Source of the DNA: CAVQWT01 sp963810815
Lineage (GTDB): Bacteria; Pseudomonadota; Gammaproteobacteria; Burkholderiales; Casimicrobiaceae
Length of the DNA stretch: 64,000 bases
NCBI GenBank assembly: GCA_963810815.1
Contig: CAWEPB010000007.1
Span: forward strand, 124,001-188,000
Direction: 5' to 3'
The position numbers were made by a program, and so were the translations under genes. Below are positions 38,123-47,425 of the stretch, piece by piece (positions within the stretch are counted from its first letter, which is position 1; the number at the start of each line of letters is the position of its first letter). The notes under the pieces were generated by a model. The model saw nothing but the letters and a program-made list of their open reading frames with translations, did not search any database and had not been told where the DNA came from.

Positions 38123-39826
38123 ATGCACCGCGACGACCCCGCCAAGCTTGCCGGCCCCTCCCGCTACGCCGATCGCACCATCCGGGCGCCGCGCGGCACC
38201 GTGCTCAGCGCCAAGTCCTGGCTGACCGAGGCCCCGCTGCGGATGCTGATGAACAACCTCGATCCGGAGGTCGCGGAGAATCCGAAGGAACTGGTGGTCT
38301 ACGGCGGCATCGGCCGCGCGGCGCGCGACTGGGCCTGCTACGACGCCATCGTCGACGCGCTGCGCGCGCTCGGCGACGACGAGACGCTGCTGATCCAGTC
38401 GGGCAAGCCGGTCGGCGTGTTCCGCACGCACGCCGACGCGCCCCGGGTGCTGCTCGCCAACTCCAACCTGGTGCCGAAGTGGGCGACCTGGGAGCACTTC
38501 AACGAGCTCGACCGCAAGGGCCTGATGATGTACGGGCAGATGACGGCCGGGTCGTGGATCTACATCGGCTCGCAGGGCATCGTCCAGGGAACCTACGAGA
38601 CCTTCGCCGAAGCGGGGCGGCAGCACTACGGCGGCGAGCTTGCCGACAAGTGGATCCTGACCGCCGGGCTCGGCGGGATGGGCGGCGCGCAGCCGCTCGC
38701 CGCGACGATGGCCGGCGCGTCGATGCTCGCCGTCGAATGCCAGCAGAGCCGCATCGACATGCGGCTCGCCACGCGCTATCTCGACGTGCAGGCGCGCGAC
38801 CTCGACGACGCGCTGGCGCGGATCGACGCGGCGTGCGCAGCGCGCAGGCCGCTGTCGATCGGCCTCCTCGGCAACGCCGCCGAGATCCTGCCGGAGCTCG
38901 TCCGGCGCGGCGTGCGGCCGCACATGGTGACCGACCAGACGTCGGCGCACGACCTCGTCAACGGCTACCTGCCGATCGGGTGGAGCGTCGAGCGCTGGCG
39001 CGCCGCGCAGGCCGACCCGGCGCAGCACGCCGCGCTGACGCAGGCGGCACGGGTCTCCTGCGCGCGGCACGTCGAGGCGATGCTGGCGTTCCACCGGACG
39101 GGGGTGCCGACCTTCGACTACGGCAACAACCTGCGCCAGGTGGCCAAGGACGAAGGCGTCGCCGACGCCTTCGCGTTTCCCGGCTTCGTCCCTGCGTACG
39201 TCCGTCCGCTGTTCTGCGAAGGGAAGGGGCCGTTCCGCTGGGTCGCGCTGTCGGGCGACCCCGAGGACATCCGCCGGACCGACCGCAGGGTGAAGGAGCT
39301 CTTTCCCGACGACGCGCACCTGCACCGGTGGCTGGACATGGCCGGCGAGCGCATCGCGTTCCAGGGGCTGCCGGCGCGGATCTGCTGGCTGGGGCTGGGC
39401 GCGCGCCACCGCGCCGGGCTCGCGTTCAACGAGATGGTGAGAAGCGGCGAGTTGAAGGCGCCGATCGTCATCGGCCGCGATCACCTCGACACCGGCAGCG
39501 TCGCGAGCCCCAACCGCGAGACCGAGGCGATGGCCGACGGCTCCGACGCGGTGTCGGACTGGCCGCTGCTCAACGCGCTGCTCAACACCGCCGGCGGCGC
39601 CACCTGGGTCAGCCTGCACCACGGCGGCGGCGTCGGCATGGGCTACTCGCAGCACAGCGGCGTGGTGATCGTCTGCGACGGCAGCGACGCTGCGGCGAAG
39701 CGCATCGAACGGGTGCTGTGGAACGACCCCGCCACCGGCGTGATGCGCCACGCGGACGCTGGCTACGCCAAGGCGATCGAGGTGGCGAGGGCGCAGGGCC
39801 TCAACCTGCCGATGCTGGGCCGCTGA
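38123..39826 (+). CDS. hutU: Urocanate hydratase
   Basis: A 567-residue NAD-dependent hydratase that converts urocanate to imidazolone propionate. The NAD-binding GLGGMGGAQPLA segment (about residue 180), MMYGQMTAGSWIYIGSQGI, the FDYGNNLRQVA cofactor region with its neighbouring CEGKGPFRW cysteine, and the C-terminal LHHGGGVGMGYSQH are all diagnostic. The start is the ATG that gives the usual N-terminal RTIRAPRG. The next 249 bases, to 40075, contain no feature that I recognise. Confidence 0.95.
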   Translation: MHRDDPAKLAGPSRYADRTIRAPRGTVLSAKSWLTEAPLRMLMNNLDPEVAENPKELVVYGGIGRAARDWACYDAIVDALRALGDDETLLIQSGKPVGVFRTHADAPRVLLANSNLVPKWATWEHFNELDRKGLMMYGQMTAGSWIYIGSQGIVQGTYETFAEAGRQHYGGELADKWILTAGLGGMGGAQPLAATMAGASMLAVECQQSRIDMRLATRYLDVQARDLDDALARIDAACAARRPLSIGLLGNAAEILPELVRRGVRPHMVTDQTSAHDLVNGYLPIGWSVERWRAAQADPAQHAALTQAARVSCARHVEAMLAFHRTGVPTFDYGNNLRQVAKDEGVADAFAFPGFVPAYVRPLFCEGKGPFRWVALSGDPEDIRRTDRRVKELFPDDAHLHRWLDMAGERIAFQGLPARICWLGLGARHRAGLAFNEMVRSGELKAPIVIGRDHLDTGSVASPNRETEAMADGSDAVSDWPLLNALLNTAGGATWVSLHHGGGVGMGYSQHSGVVIVCDGSDAAAKRIERVLWNDPATGVMRHADAGYAKAIEVARAQGLNLPMLGR

Positions 39827-40075
39827 CGGGCGCCGCACCGGCCTGCGTCGGCGCTGGACCGGCCCGAACCGACCCGGACGGCCGGTCTGCGCCGACGTCG
39901 ATGCAACAGCCGGCGGGATTTCGGGCTGCAAATCCGGCCGGAACGCTTGCCGGCGTCCGGCGAATGGTATAGCGTCCTTCGCAGCGCCGTTCCGGCATCG
40001 GGGGAAAAGCGCATTCGGCAGCGATCGCCCAGGTCGAAGTCGTCGGGCGATCCGGTCTCACGTTCGGGGGAGCCA

Positions 40076-41255
40076 ATGAACACAAGAACAAGCAGTGTCC
40101 TGGGTACGTTTCTGGCTCGGGCGGCGGCGGTTGCCATCGCCTGCGCGCTGTCGCCGCTGGCGATGGCGCAGACGGCGGTACTGGGCAATTTCGCCGCAGG
40201 TGCTGGTCTACCCGTCGGTCAGCTTTCCGGCGGGATCGTGTCCGGCGAGCGTGCCGGTGAACACGGTCACCGGCGGCGCGGGGTCGTCGCATGGCGTCGG
40301 GTTCTACGGCAGCGACTTTGCGCTGGTTTCGTACTTCGGCGCCTCGGAGATCCGCAACGTCCAGCTGTCCACCGCGACGACGCTCAACTCGATTTCGACC
40401 GCCACCATCGGCTACAGCGGGACGGGGACCATCGCCGTCGCGCCGAGCCTCAATTACGCCATCGCGGCGACGGGCGGGGCCGCCTACGTGTTCCAGGCGC
40501 CCTTCACCGCGCCGACGGCGACCAGCCTCGCGCTGCCGGGGTCGGTGGCGGGCTACCAGACGCAGGCCATCGCGTTCAACGCGGCGTCGCGTGCGTTCAT
40601 CGCGCACTCGGCCGGCGTGAGCGTCCTCGATCCGCCGTACACGGCGGTGGCGTTCACGATTCCGGGCAACTTCGAGGCGATCGCGATCTCCGCCGACGGC
40701 AACACGCTGCTGCTGACCAATCTGGACGCCAACGTGAGCATTTTCACCGCGCCGTTCTCGGCGGCCTCGACGCCGGCGGTGCTGACGATCCCGGCCGGCG
40801 GCTCGCTCGACGGCATCGCGATCACGCCGGACGGCTCGCGCGCCCTGGTGACCACCGGCATCGGCGCGGCGGATCAGATCCACTCGATCGCCGCCCCGTT
40901 CACCGCCGCGTCGGCGGTCGAGCGGATCCAGCTTCCGACGGGCCTCGGCACGTTCGAGGACATCAGCATCAGCGCCGACGGCCTGTATGCGCTGATGACC
41001 GGCAACTCGGGCACCGCGATGGGCATGGTGCGCGCGCCGTTCACCACCGCGGGCGCGACCGCGTGCGCGCTGCCGGTCGCGGGTGGCCGTGGCGCCGGCG
41101 CGGTCCGCTTCCTGCCGACCGCCCTCCAACCGCCGCCGGGACCGCCGGTGGTGCAGCGGGAAGTGCCGACGATGGGGGCGGGCCCGCTGGCCGCGATGGC
41201 GATCCTCGCCGCGATGCTCGGCATGATCGCGCTGCGGCGGCGCGCCGGTCGCTGA
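40076..41255 (+). CDS. Secreted beta-propeller-like protein with IPTL-CTERM-type tail, apparent frameshift after the signal peptide
   Basis: From ATG 40076 (GGGGGAG ribosome site) a clean signal peptide is read (ARAAAVAIACALSPLAMAQT, cleavage near residue 32). Within 40190-40215 the sensible reading moves by one base into another frame and stays there for about 350 residues. That part is rich in Thr/Ala/Ser and built from repeated propeller-like strands (FEAIAISADGNTLLLTN, LDGIAITPDGSRALVTT, FEDISISADGLYALMTG). The tail VPTMGAGPLAAMAILAAMLG, followed by Arg-Arg-Arg, is a sorting signal of the IPTL-CTERM type, processed by an exosortase-like system. An insertion error in the assembly is the simplest explanation for the frame change. 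Confidence 0.7.
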
Positions 41256-41289
41256 CGGGAGTCCGGTGCGTGACAGTCGTGCACGCGTG

Positions 41290-41319
41290 AAAAAGCCCGG
41301 GTTCGCCCGGGCTTTTTTC
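41290..41319. terminator. Bidirectional intrinsic terminator
   Basis: GCCCGGG (41295-41301) and CCCGGGC (41306-41312) flank TTCG, with A5 before and T6 after. It serves the surface-protein gene on the plus strand and tRNA-Pro on the minus strand. Confidence 0.92.
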
Positions 41320-41326
41320 TTTGGTC

Positions 41327-41403
41327 TGGTCGGGGTGAGAGGATTTGAACCTCCGGCCTCTACGTCCCGAACGTAGCGCTCTACCAGGCTAAGCTACACC
41401 CCG
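41327..41403 (-). tRNA. tRNA-Pro (anticodon CGG)
   Basis: A 77-base cloverleaf on the minus strand. The acceptor stem CGGGGTG pairs with CACCCCG, the anticodon stem CTACG/CGTAG encloses loop TTCGGGA with anticodon CGG, and the T arm contains GGTTCAAATCC. The 3' CCA is encoded at 41327-41329. It decodes CCG, one of the most used proline codons in this GC-rich genome. Confidence 0.97.
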
Positions 41404-41460
41404 AATTGTGTCCCGCCCCGACGTGCCGTCCTTCCGGTTGCTCGCGATCCGGAGATCGCG

Positions 41461-42429
41461 TCAGAACGACCGCTGCGAAGCGAAGGCCGACAATTCTAGC
41501 AGACTTTCGCGGTACGGGGAAAGCTCCAGGTGCGCGAGGCACGCGGCGGCGAGCTCGCTTTCCTCCTGCGCGCGGCGCCGCGTGTAGTCCAGTGCGCCGG
41601 TGCGCGCCAGCAGGCCGGCGATGGGGGCGAAGTCGTCGAGGCGTCCCTCGGTGATGGCGCCGCGGATGATCGCGCCGGCCTCGTCGCCGCCCACGGCGAC
41701 GGCGCGGATCAGCGGCAGCGTCATCTTGCCTTCGGCGAGGTCGTCGCCCAGGTTCTTGCCGATCGCGACCAGGTCGCCCGAGTAGTCGAGCACGTCGTCG
41801 ACGAGCTGGAACGCGGTGCCCAGGTGCATGCCATAGCGCGCCAGCGCGGCCTCGGCCTCCGGCGAGGCGCCGCCGAGCACGGCGCCGAGCTGCGATGCGG
41901 CCTCGAACAGCTTCGCCGTCTTGCGGCGGATCACTTCGAGGTAGCTCGCCTCGTCCAGGTCCGGATTGCCGGCGTTCATCAGCTGCAGCACCTCGCCGGC
42001 GGCGATCACGTTGGTCGCGTCCGACAGTATCTGCAGGATGCGGGGCTGCCCCAGTCCCACCATCAGCTGGAACGCGCGCGAATAGAGGAAGTCGCCGACC
42101 AGCACCGCCGCGGCGTTGCCGAACGTGGCGTTGGCGGTCAGGTGGCCGCGCCGCAGCGACGATTCGTCGACGACGTCGTCGTGCAGCAGTGTCGCCGTGT
42201 GGATCATCTCGACCACGGCGGCCAGCGTGTACTTGGACCCGCCCTCGACGCCACAGGCCCGCGCCGTCAGCACGGTGAGCGCCGGACGCAGCCGCTTGCC
42301 GCCGTTGTTGATGATGTACTCGGCGACCTGCCGGACCAGCGCGACGTCCGAGGCGAGCGCAGCGCGCAGCGCGTGGTCGACCTCCACCAAGTCAGGGGCC
42401 AGCAGCGTTTTCAGGTGGTCGATCGTCAC
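41461..42429 (-). CDS. ispB: Octaprenyl diphosphate synthase
   Basis: A 322-residue trans-prenyltransferase that builds the ubiquinone side chain. The two aspartate-rich motifs are LLHDDVVDESSLRRG and QLVDDVLDYSGD, with NNGGKRLRP upstream of the first and a KMTLPLI segment after the second. The GTG start at 42429 gives the usual short N terminus (TIDHLKTLLAPDLVEVD). A TACAAT -10-like hexamer read on the minus strand at 42615-42610 could drive it with a leader of about 170 bases. It is divergent from rplU-rpmA, as in many proteobacteria. Confidence 0.92.
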   Translation of the reverse strand: MTIDHLKTLLAPDLVEVDHALRAALASDVALVRQVAEYIINNGGKRLRPALTVLTARACGVEGGSKYTLAAVVEMIHTATLLHDDVVDESSLRRGHLTANATFGNAAAVLVGDFLYSRAFQLMVGLGQPRILQILSDATNVIAAGEVLQLMNAGNPDLDEASYLEVIRRKTAKLFEAASQLGAVLGGASPEAEAALARYGMHLGTAFQLVDDVLDYSGDLVAIGKNLGDDLAEGKMTLPLIRAVAVGGDEAGAIIRGAITEGRLDDFAPIAGLLARTGALDYTRRRAQEESELAAACLAHLELSPYRESLLELSAFASQRSF

Positions 42430-42805
42430 GGGTGGTCCGGCGGGGTTTCGCGGCAGGGAAGGGGAAGAGGGCGAGGACAGGGTCAGGATCAGGGCACGGG
42501 GCAGGATGATCGGGGCAGCGGGGCGGGAGCGCGAGGCGCGGGCGTCAACCTTGCAGCCCGAGGGCGAAGCTCGCCGGCACGGTCGAAAATGCGGCCGGAA
42601 CGGGGGCGAATTGTACCCGATGAAGCCCGCGGGCCTTTGCGGTGGGACAATGGCGGGCGCGTCAGCCGGCCCGCCGGCGAAGGCGCCGGGCGACCCATCG
42701 GCCCGACCGGGACGTCCGACGCGGCCCGATCCCGTGCCGACGGCCGGTTCGCCGCCCCGGCCAGCGCCGCCGCCGGGGCGTCGCCGGGACATCCGCCGGG
42801 ACGCG

Positions 42806-42835
42806 TTGACAGGTGGGGGGCTAAGCGATTAAAAT
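42806..42835 (+). promoter_or_regulatory. Sigma-70 promoter of rplU-rpmA
   Basis: TTGACA at 42806-42811, an 18-base spacer, TAAAAT at 42830-42835. The leader is about 47 bases to rplU. The remainder of the 459-base gap from 42430 to 42888 is GC-rich and shows no gene that I can support. Confidence 0.85.
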
Positions 42836-42888
42836 GCAAGGCTTTTCCGCGAATTGGCGCGGGAAATCGCCCTAGCAGGAGTTCCCTC

Positions 42889-43200
42889 ATGTACGCGGTC
42901 GTAAAAACCGGCGGCAAGCAATACAAGGTTGCCCCCGGCGAAAAACTCAAAGTAGAACAGATACCGGCGGACGTGGGCGCAGTTGTGATTCTCGACCAGG
43001 TGTTGATGGTCGGGGAAGGCGAAAGCGTCCGTCTGGGTCAGCCCATCGTCGCCGGTGCGACGGTCAAGGCCACGGTCGTCGCGCACGGGCGCGGCGAGAA
43101 GGTGAAGATTTTCAAGATGCGCCGCCGCAAGCATTACCAGAAGCACCAGGGGCATCGGCAGAACTACACCGAACTCAAGATCGAAGCGATCGTCGCTTAA
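42889..43200 (+). CDS. rplU: 50S ribosomal protein L21 (bL21)
   Basis: A 103-residue ribosomal protein that binds 23S rRNA. The start MYAVVKTGGKQYKV and the C-terminal basic region KMRRRKHYQKHQGHRQNYTELKI are invariant for the family. The codons here use more A and T than neighbouring genes, as expected for a highly expressed gene under its own promoter. It forms an operon with rpmA 12 bases downstream. Confidence 0.98.
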   Translation: MYAVVKTGGKQYKVAPGEKLKVEQIPADVGAVVILDQVLMVGEGESVRLGQPIVAGATVKATVVAHGRGEKVKIFKMRRRKHYQKHQGHRQNYTELKIEAIVA

Positions 43201-43212
43201 GGAGTCGATGTC

Positions 43213-43494
43213 ATGGCACACAAAAAGGCAGGCGGAAGTTCGCGCAACGGCCGCGACTCGGAATCGAAGCGCCTCGGCGTGAAGAGCTACGGCGGGGAGC
43301 TGATCTCGGCCGGCAGCATCATCATCCGCCAGCGCGGCACCACGGTGCATCCCGGCGTGAACGTCGGCATGGGCAAGGACCACACGCTGTTCGCGCTGGT
43401 CACCGGCACGGTCGAGTTCGCGACCAAGGGCCCGAAGAAGCGCAAGTTCGCCAGCGTCAAGCCGGTCGAGGCAGCGGCGGCGGCTGCAGCCTGA
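43213..43494 (+). CDS. rpmA: 50S ribosomal protein L27 (bL27)
   Basis: A 93-residue ribosomal protein whose N-terminal tail (AHKKAGGSSRNGRDS) reaches the peptidyl transferase centre. The YGGELISAGSIIIRQRGT core is intact. The C terminus ends in an alanine run, common in high-GC relatives. An intrinsic terminator follows at 43563, so the usual obg gene is not part of this operon. Confidence 0.98.
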   Translation: MAHKKAGGSSRNGRDSESKRLGVKSYGGELISAGSIIIRQRGTTVHPGVNVGMGKDHTLFALVTGTVEFATKGPKKRKFASVKPVEAAAAAAA

Positions 43495-43562
43495 CACGGT
43501 TGGCGCCGTCCGGCGCCGGATCGGGGATCCCCGCGAGGGAATCCTGTCCGACCCCGCACAGG

Positions 43563-43590
43563 AATCCCGGCCTTCGCGCCGGGATTTTTT
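43563..43590 (+). terminator. Intrinsic terminator of rplU-rpmA
   Basis: AATCCCGGC (43563-43571) pairs with GCCGGGATT (43578-43586) over a 6-base loop, and T6 ends at 43590. Confidence 0.92.
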
Positions 43591-43618
43591 CGTCCGGTCC
43601 CGGGCGGGTCAGCGCGCG

Positions 43619-44701
43619 CTACCGCCGCTCCAGCCACCACAGCAGCGCCGCGGCGACCGTCACGAACGCCGCCAGCGGAAACGCCGCCGAGAACAGCGCG
43701 GGCCAGTCGTTGAGCACGCCGAGATTGGTGAACAGGCGGCCCAGCAGGATGAAGCTCAGCCCCAGCATCGTCCCGGCGAAGATGCGGAAGCCGATGCCTC
43801 CCTGCCGGCGCTGGAAATACGCGAACGGCAGCGCCAGCACCATCATGACGACGACGGCGGCGGGATTGAACAGCTTCTGCCAGAACGCGATCTCGAAGCG
43901 CGTCGTCTTCTGCGCGCCGCCGCCCAGCACGCGCATGTTGTCCCACAGCGTTCCCAGCTCCAGGCGCTCCGGCGCGACCTGGAACACCGTCAGCAGCGAC
44001 GGCCGCAGCACCGAGTCCCAGAGCAGCGAATCCTGCGTCGTCAGCCGCGTGCCGGTGCGCAGGAGCTCGGTCGTCCGCACCTCGGCCAGCCGCCACTGGC
44101 CCGGACCGGCGTAGGTCGCGGTCGCGGCATCGCGCACGGCGGTCAGCCGCAGGTCGGCGTCGAACTCCCAGATGCGGATTCCCGTCAGCGTGCTGTCGCC
44201 GAGCACGCCGCGGATGTTGACGAAGTTCCGGTCCTGCTTGAACCAGAAGCCGGACTGGAACTGGCGCGCGGCGAAGCGCTGCGCCTCGCCCTTGGCCGAC
44301 GCGCGGACGGCCTGCGCCAGCCGCTCGGCCGGCGGCGCGACGAACTCGCCGGCGAGAAAGGTGACGACGGCGAGCGGGATGCCGACGCGGACGAGCGCCC
44401 ACAGCACCTGCGTCAGCGACGCGCCGGAGGCGCGCATCACCGTGTACTCGGAGCTCGCAACCAGCTGCGAGATGGCGAACAGCGTCCCGATCAGCGCCGC
44501 GATCGGGAACAGCTCGTACATCCGCGAGGGGAGCTGCAGCGCGACGAACAGCAGCGCGGCGCTGGTGGTGTAGCCGTCGCGGCCCACGTCGCCGAGCTCG
44601 TTGATGAGGTCGAAGAACGCAAACAGCAGGACCAGCGCGGCGAAGATCAGCGCGATCGACGCCAGCACCTCCCGGCCGATGTAGCGGGTCAGCGTCTTCA
44701 C
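43619..44701 (-). CDS. lptG: LPS export ABC transporter permease LptG
   Basis: A 360-residue inner-membrane permease of the LptB2FG complex that extracts lipopolysaccharide and hands it to LptC. Six helices are arranged as three plus three around a periplasmic beta-jellyroll (about 130-270). The N-terminal YIGREVLASIALIFAALVLLF helix and the EYTVMRASGASLTQ coupling segment are typical. The GTG start overlaps the stop of lptF by four bases (GTGA), so the pair is translationally coupled. It is convergent with rpmA. Confidence 0.92.
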   Translation of the reverse strand: MKTLTRYIGREVLASIALIFAALVLLFAFFDLINELGDVGRDGYTTSAALLFVALQLPSRMYELFPIAALIGTLFAISQLVASSEYTVMRASGASLTQVLWALVRVGIPLAVVTFLAGEFVAPPAERLAQAVRASAKGEAQRFAARQFQSGFWFKQDRNFVNIRGVLGDSTLTGIRIWEFDADLRLTAVRDAATATYAGPGQWRLAEVRTTELLRTGTRLTTQDSLLWDSVLRPSLLTVFQVAPERLELGTLWDNMRVLGGGAQKTTRFEIAFWQKLFNPAAVVVMMVLALPFAYFQRRQGGIGFRIFAGTMLGLSFILLGRLFTNLGVLNDWPALFSAAFPLAAFVTVAAALLWWLERR

Positions 44702-45795
44702 GCGGCGGCCCGCCGGGCAAGGGAGTCGCGCACGAGACCCAGCACCGAGAGCTGGTGGCTGAACAGCAGGAGCACGATGGCGATCGCCACGAGGTGAGGC
44801 AGCGCGAGCCCGACCCAGAAGTTGAGCTTGCCCTGGGCGATCAGGCTCTGCACGACGTTCAGCGTGTTGCTGTAGAGCATGTACAGGAATACCGCCGAGA
44901 GCAGGTTGAACGACCTGCCGACGCGGGGGTTCACGTACGCCAGCGGAATCGCGAGCATCGTCAGCACCAGCGCCGACAGCGGGATCGACACGCGCCAGAA
45001 GATCTCGCTGCGTTCGTAGTCGCCGTCGACGAGGAGCAGGGTCGCCGTCGGCATCGCCTTGCGCGACAGCGGCAGCGCCCGGACCTCCGCCGGCTCGATC
45101 CGCCGGGCCAGCCGGTCGAACTCGACGACGCGGGCGTCCGCGATGCCGGGCGTGGTCTCGACCATCCGGCCGGACGACAGCGCGAGGAAGCGGTCGCCGT
45201 TCGCGGCCGTCTCCAGCGTCCCGGACTTCGCCACGATGGTGACGTCCTTGCCGTCGTCGACGGTGTGCAGAAAGATGTTGTTGATCGTGCCGTCGAAGGT
45301 GTTGATGCTCTCGACGAAGGCCACCAGCTTGCCGCTGCGGAATTCGCGGAACAGGCCGGGCGTCAGCAGGGCGATCTCGTCCTTCGACTCCAGCTGGCGC
45401 TCGTATTCCAGCTTGCGGCGCTCCGCCCAGGGCGACAGGAACAGCGACAGCACGACGATCGCGACCAGGAACGGCGCCGCGAACAGCAGGATCGGCCTGA
45501 GCCAGGCGGTCAGCCCCTGGCCGGAGGTGAACCAGACGATCATCTCGCTGTCCCGGTACCAGCGGGACAGGGTCAGCAGCACCGTCATGAACAATGCGAC
45601 CGACAGCAGGATATTGAAGTAGAAGAGGGCGTTGAAGCCCAGCAGCGGCAGGATGCCCTCCACCGCCACGCTCCCGCCGGCCGCCCGCCCCAGCAGCCGC
45701 AGCACCAGGTTGGTGAACAGGATGGCCAGCAGGACGACGAACAGGCCGACCGCCGTGGCCGTCAGCTCGCGGACCAGGCTGCGCCGGAAAATCAT
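44698..45795 (-). CDS. lptF: LPS export ABC transporter permease LptF
   Basis: A 365-residue partner of LptG with the same three-plus-three helix layout. The opening MIFRRSLVRELTATA, the coupling region SEMIVWFTSGQGLTAWLRP, the jellyroll domain (about 130-265) and the NPRVGRSFNLLSAVFLYMLY helix identify LptF. It is divergent from pepA across a 100-base gap, the same arrangement as in E. coli. Confidence 0.92.
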   Translation of the reverse strand: MIFRRSLVRELTATAVGLFVVLLAILFTNLVLRLLGRAAGGSVAVEGILPLLGFNALFYFNILLSVALFMTVLLTLSRWYRDSEMIVWFTSGQGLTAWLRPILLFAAPFLVAIVVLSLFLSPWAERRKLEYERQLESKDEIALLTPGLFREFRSGKLVAFVESINTFDGTINNIFLHTVDDGKDVTIVAKSGTLETAANGDRFLALSSGRMVETTPGIADARVVEFDRLARRIEPAEVRALPLSRKAMPTATLLLVDGDYERSEIFWRVSIPLSALVLTMLAIPLAYVNPRVGRSFNLLSAVFLYMLYSNTLNVVQSLIAQGKLNFWVGLALPHLVAIAIVLLLFSHQLSVLGLVRDSLARRAAA

Positions 45796-45810
45796 GACAG
45801 CGGGAGAATT

Positions 45811-45840
45811 TTGACTTTTTCGCGCTGTTTTGCCGATAAT
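45811..45840 (+). promoter_or_regulatory. Sigma-70 promoter of pepA
   Basis: TTGACT at 45811-45816, an 18-base spacer, GATAAT at 45835-45840, in the lptF-pepA divergent gap. The leader is about 48 bases and carries a GAGGCAGGGG ribosome site. Confidence 0.75.
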
Positions 45841-45895
45841 GCGGGCAACATCGCGCTAGGGCAAAGAAACGCCACCGAGGAGGCAGGGGATTTCG

Positions 45896-47395
45896 ATGGA
45901 ATTTACCATAAAAAGCGGCAGCCCCGAGAAGCAGCGGAGCGCATGCGTCGTCGTCGGCGTTTTCGATAACCGGAAGCTCTCGCTGTCGGCGGAGCTGATC
46001 GATCGCGCGTCCAATGGCTACATCAGCGAAATCATCCGCCGCGGCGACATGGAAGGCAAGCTCGGCGCGACGCTGCTGCTGCACAATGTCCGCGGCACGC
46101 TGGCCGACCGCGTGCTGCTGGTCGGGCTGGGCAAGGAGCGCGATTTCCGCGACAAGGAGTTCCGCTCCGCGATGAAGTCCGCGGTCAAGCTGCTCAACGA
46201 AACGGGCTCCTACGAGGCCGTCGTCTACCTGACCGAGGAAAAGGTCAAGCGGCGCGAGGTCGCGTGGCGCGTCGAGCACGCCGTGGTCGTCGCGATGGAG
46301 GCGGTTTACCGCTTCGACGACATGAAGAGCGAAAAAGCGGAGGTCCGCCGGCCGCTGCGCAAGCTCACGCTGTCGGTGCCGCAGCGCTCGGACCTCACCG
46401 ACGGCGAGACCGCTGCCGCGCGCGGGCTGGCCATTGCCCACGGCATGGACCTCGCCCGGGACCTCGGCAACCTGCCTGGCAATGTCTGCACGCCGACGTA
46501 CCTGGGCGAGCGCGCACTGGCGATGGCGCAGGAGTTTCCCGAACTCAAGGTGACGGTGCTCGATCGACCCGCGCTCGAGGAGCTCGGCATGGGCTCGTTC
46601 CTCTCGGTGGCCAACGGCAGCGACGAGCCGCCGCGGTTCATCGTGTTCGAATACCGCGCCGCGGCCAAGCCGGGACGGCCGCTGGTGCTGGTGGGCAAGG
46701 GCATCACTTTCGACACCGGCGGCATCTCGATCAAGCACGCGACCGACATGGACCAGATGAAATACGACATGTGCGGCGCGGCCGGCGTGTTCGGGACGCT
46801 GCGGGCGATCGCCGAGCTCAAGGCCAGGATCGACGTGATCGGGCTGGTCGCCGCCTGCGAGAACATGCCGTCGGGACGGGCGACCAAGCCGGGCGACGTG
46901 GTCAAGAGCATGTCCGGGCAGACGATCGAGGTGCTCAACACCGACGCCGAGGGGCGCCTCATCCTCGCCGACGCGCTGACCTACGCCGAGCGCTTCGATC
47001 CCGCCGCGGTCGTCGACATCGCGACACTCACCGGCGCGATGGTCATTGCGCTGGGGCACGTCGCCACCGGGGTGTTCAGCAACAACGACGCGCTGGCGAG
47101 GGCGCTGGTCGCTGCTGGCGATGACGCCTACGATCGCGCCTGGCAGCTGCCGCTGTGGGACGACTACCACGAGGGACTCGCCAGCAATTTCGCCGACTTC
47201 GCCAACGTCGCGGGCCGGGCCGGCGGCAGCATCACCGCCGCGTGCTTCCTGTCGAAGTTCGCCAAGAAGTTCGACTGGGCGCACCTCGACATCGCCGGCA
47301 CCGCATGGAAGGATGGCAAGGAAAAGGGCGGCACCGGACGACCCGTGGCGCTGCTCACGACCTGGCTGCTCGCCCAGGAAGGCGTGCAGCACTGA
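45896..47395 (+). CDS. pepA: Leucyl aminopeptidase
   Basis: A 499-residue M17 di-metal aminopeptidase. The metal and catalytic residues are seen in VGKGITFDTGGISIK and NTDAEGRLILADALTYA. The N-terminal macro-like domain occupies about 1-170. In E. coli PepA also binds DNA and aids XerCD recombination. The first codons (EFTIKSGSPEKQ) and the ATG fit the family. holC follows after 30 bases. Confidence 0.95.
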   Translation: MEFTIKSGSPEKQRSACVVVGVFDNRKLSLSAELIDRASNGYISEIIRRGDMEGKLGATLLLHNVRGTLADRVLLVGLGKERDFRDKEFRSAMKSAVKLLNETGSYEAVVYLTEEKVKRREVAWRVEHAVVVAMEAVYRFDDMKSEKAEVRRPLRKLTLSVPQRSDLTDGETAAARGLAIAHGMDLARDLGNLPGNVCTPTYLGERALAMAQEFPELKVTVLDRPALEELGMGSFLSVANGSDEPPRFIVFEYRAAAKPGRPLVLVGKGITFDTGGISIKHATDMDQMKYDMCGAAGVFGTLRAIAELKARIDVIGLVAACENMPSGRATKPGDVVKSMSGQTIEVLNTDAEGRLILADALTYAERFDPAAVVDIATLTGAMVIALGHVATGVFSNNDALARALVAAGDDAYDRAWQLPLWDDYHEGLASNFADFANVAGRAGGSITAACFLSKFAKKFDWAHLDIAGTAWKDGKEKGGTGRPVALLTTWLLAQEGVQH

Positions 47396-47425
47396 CCGCG
47401 CCGCGCCCCGGACGCTGCCACCCGC

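Noticed and set aside
41406..41654. Plus-strand frame opposite the end of ispB
   Set aside because: It is a shadow of ispB with Arg/Pro-rich composition.
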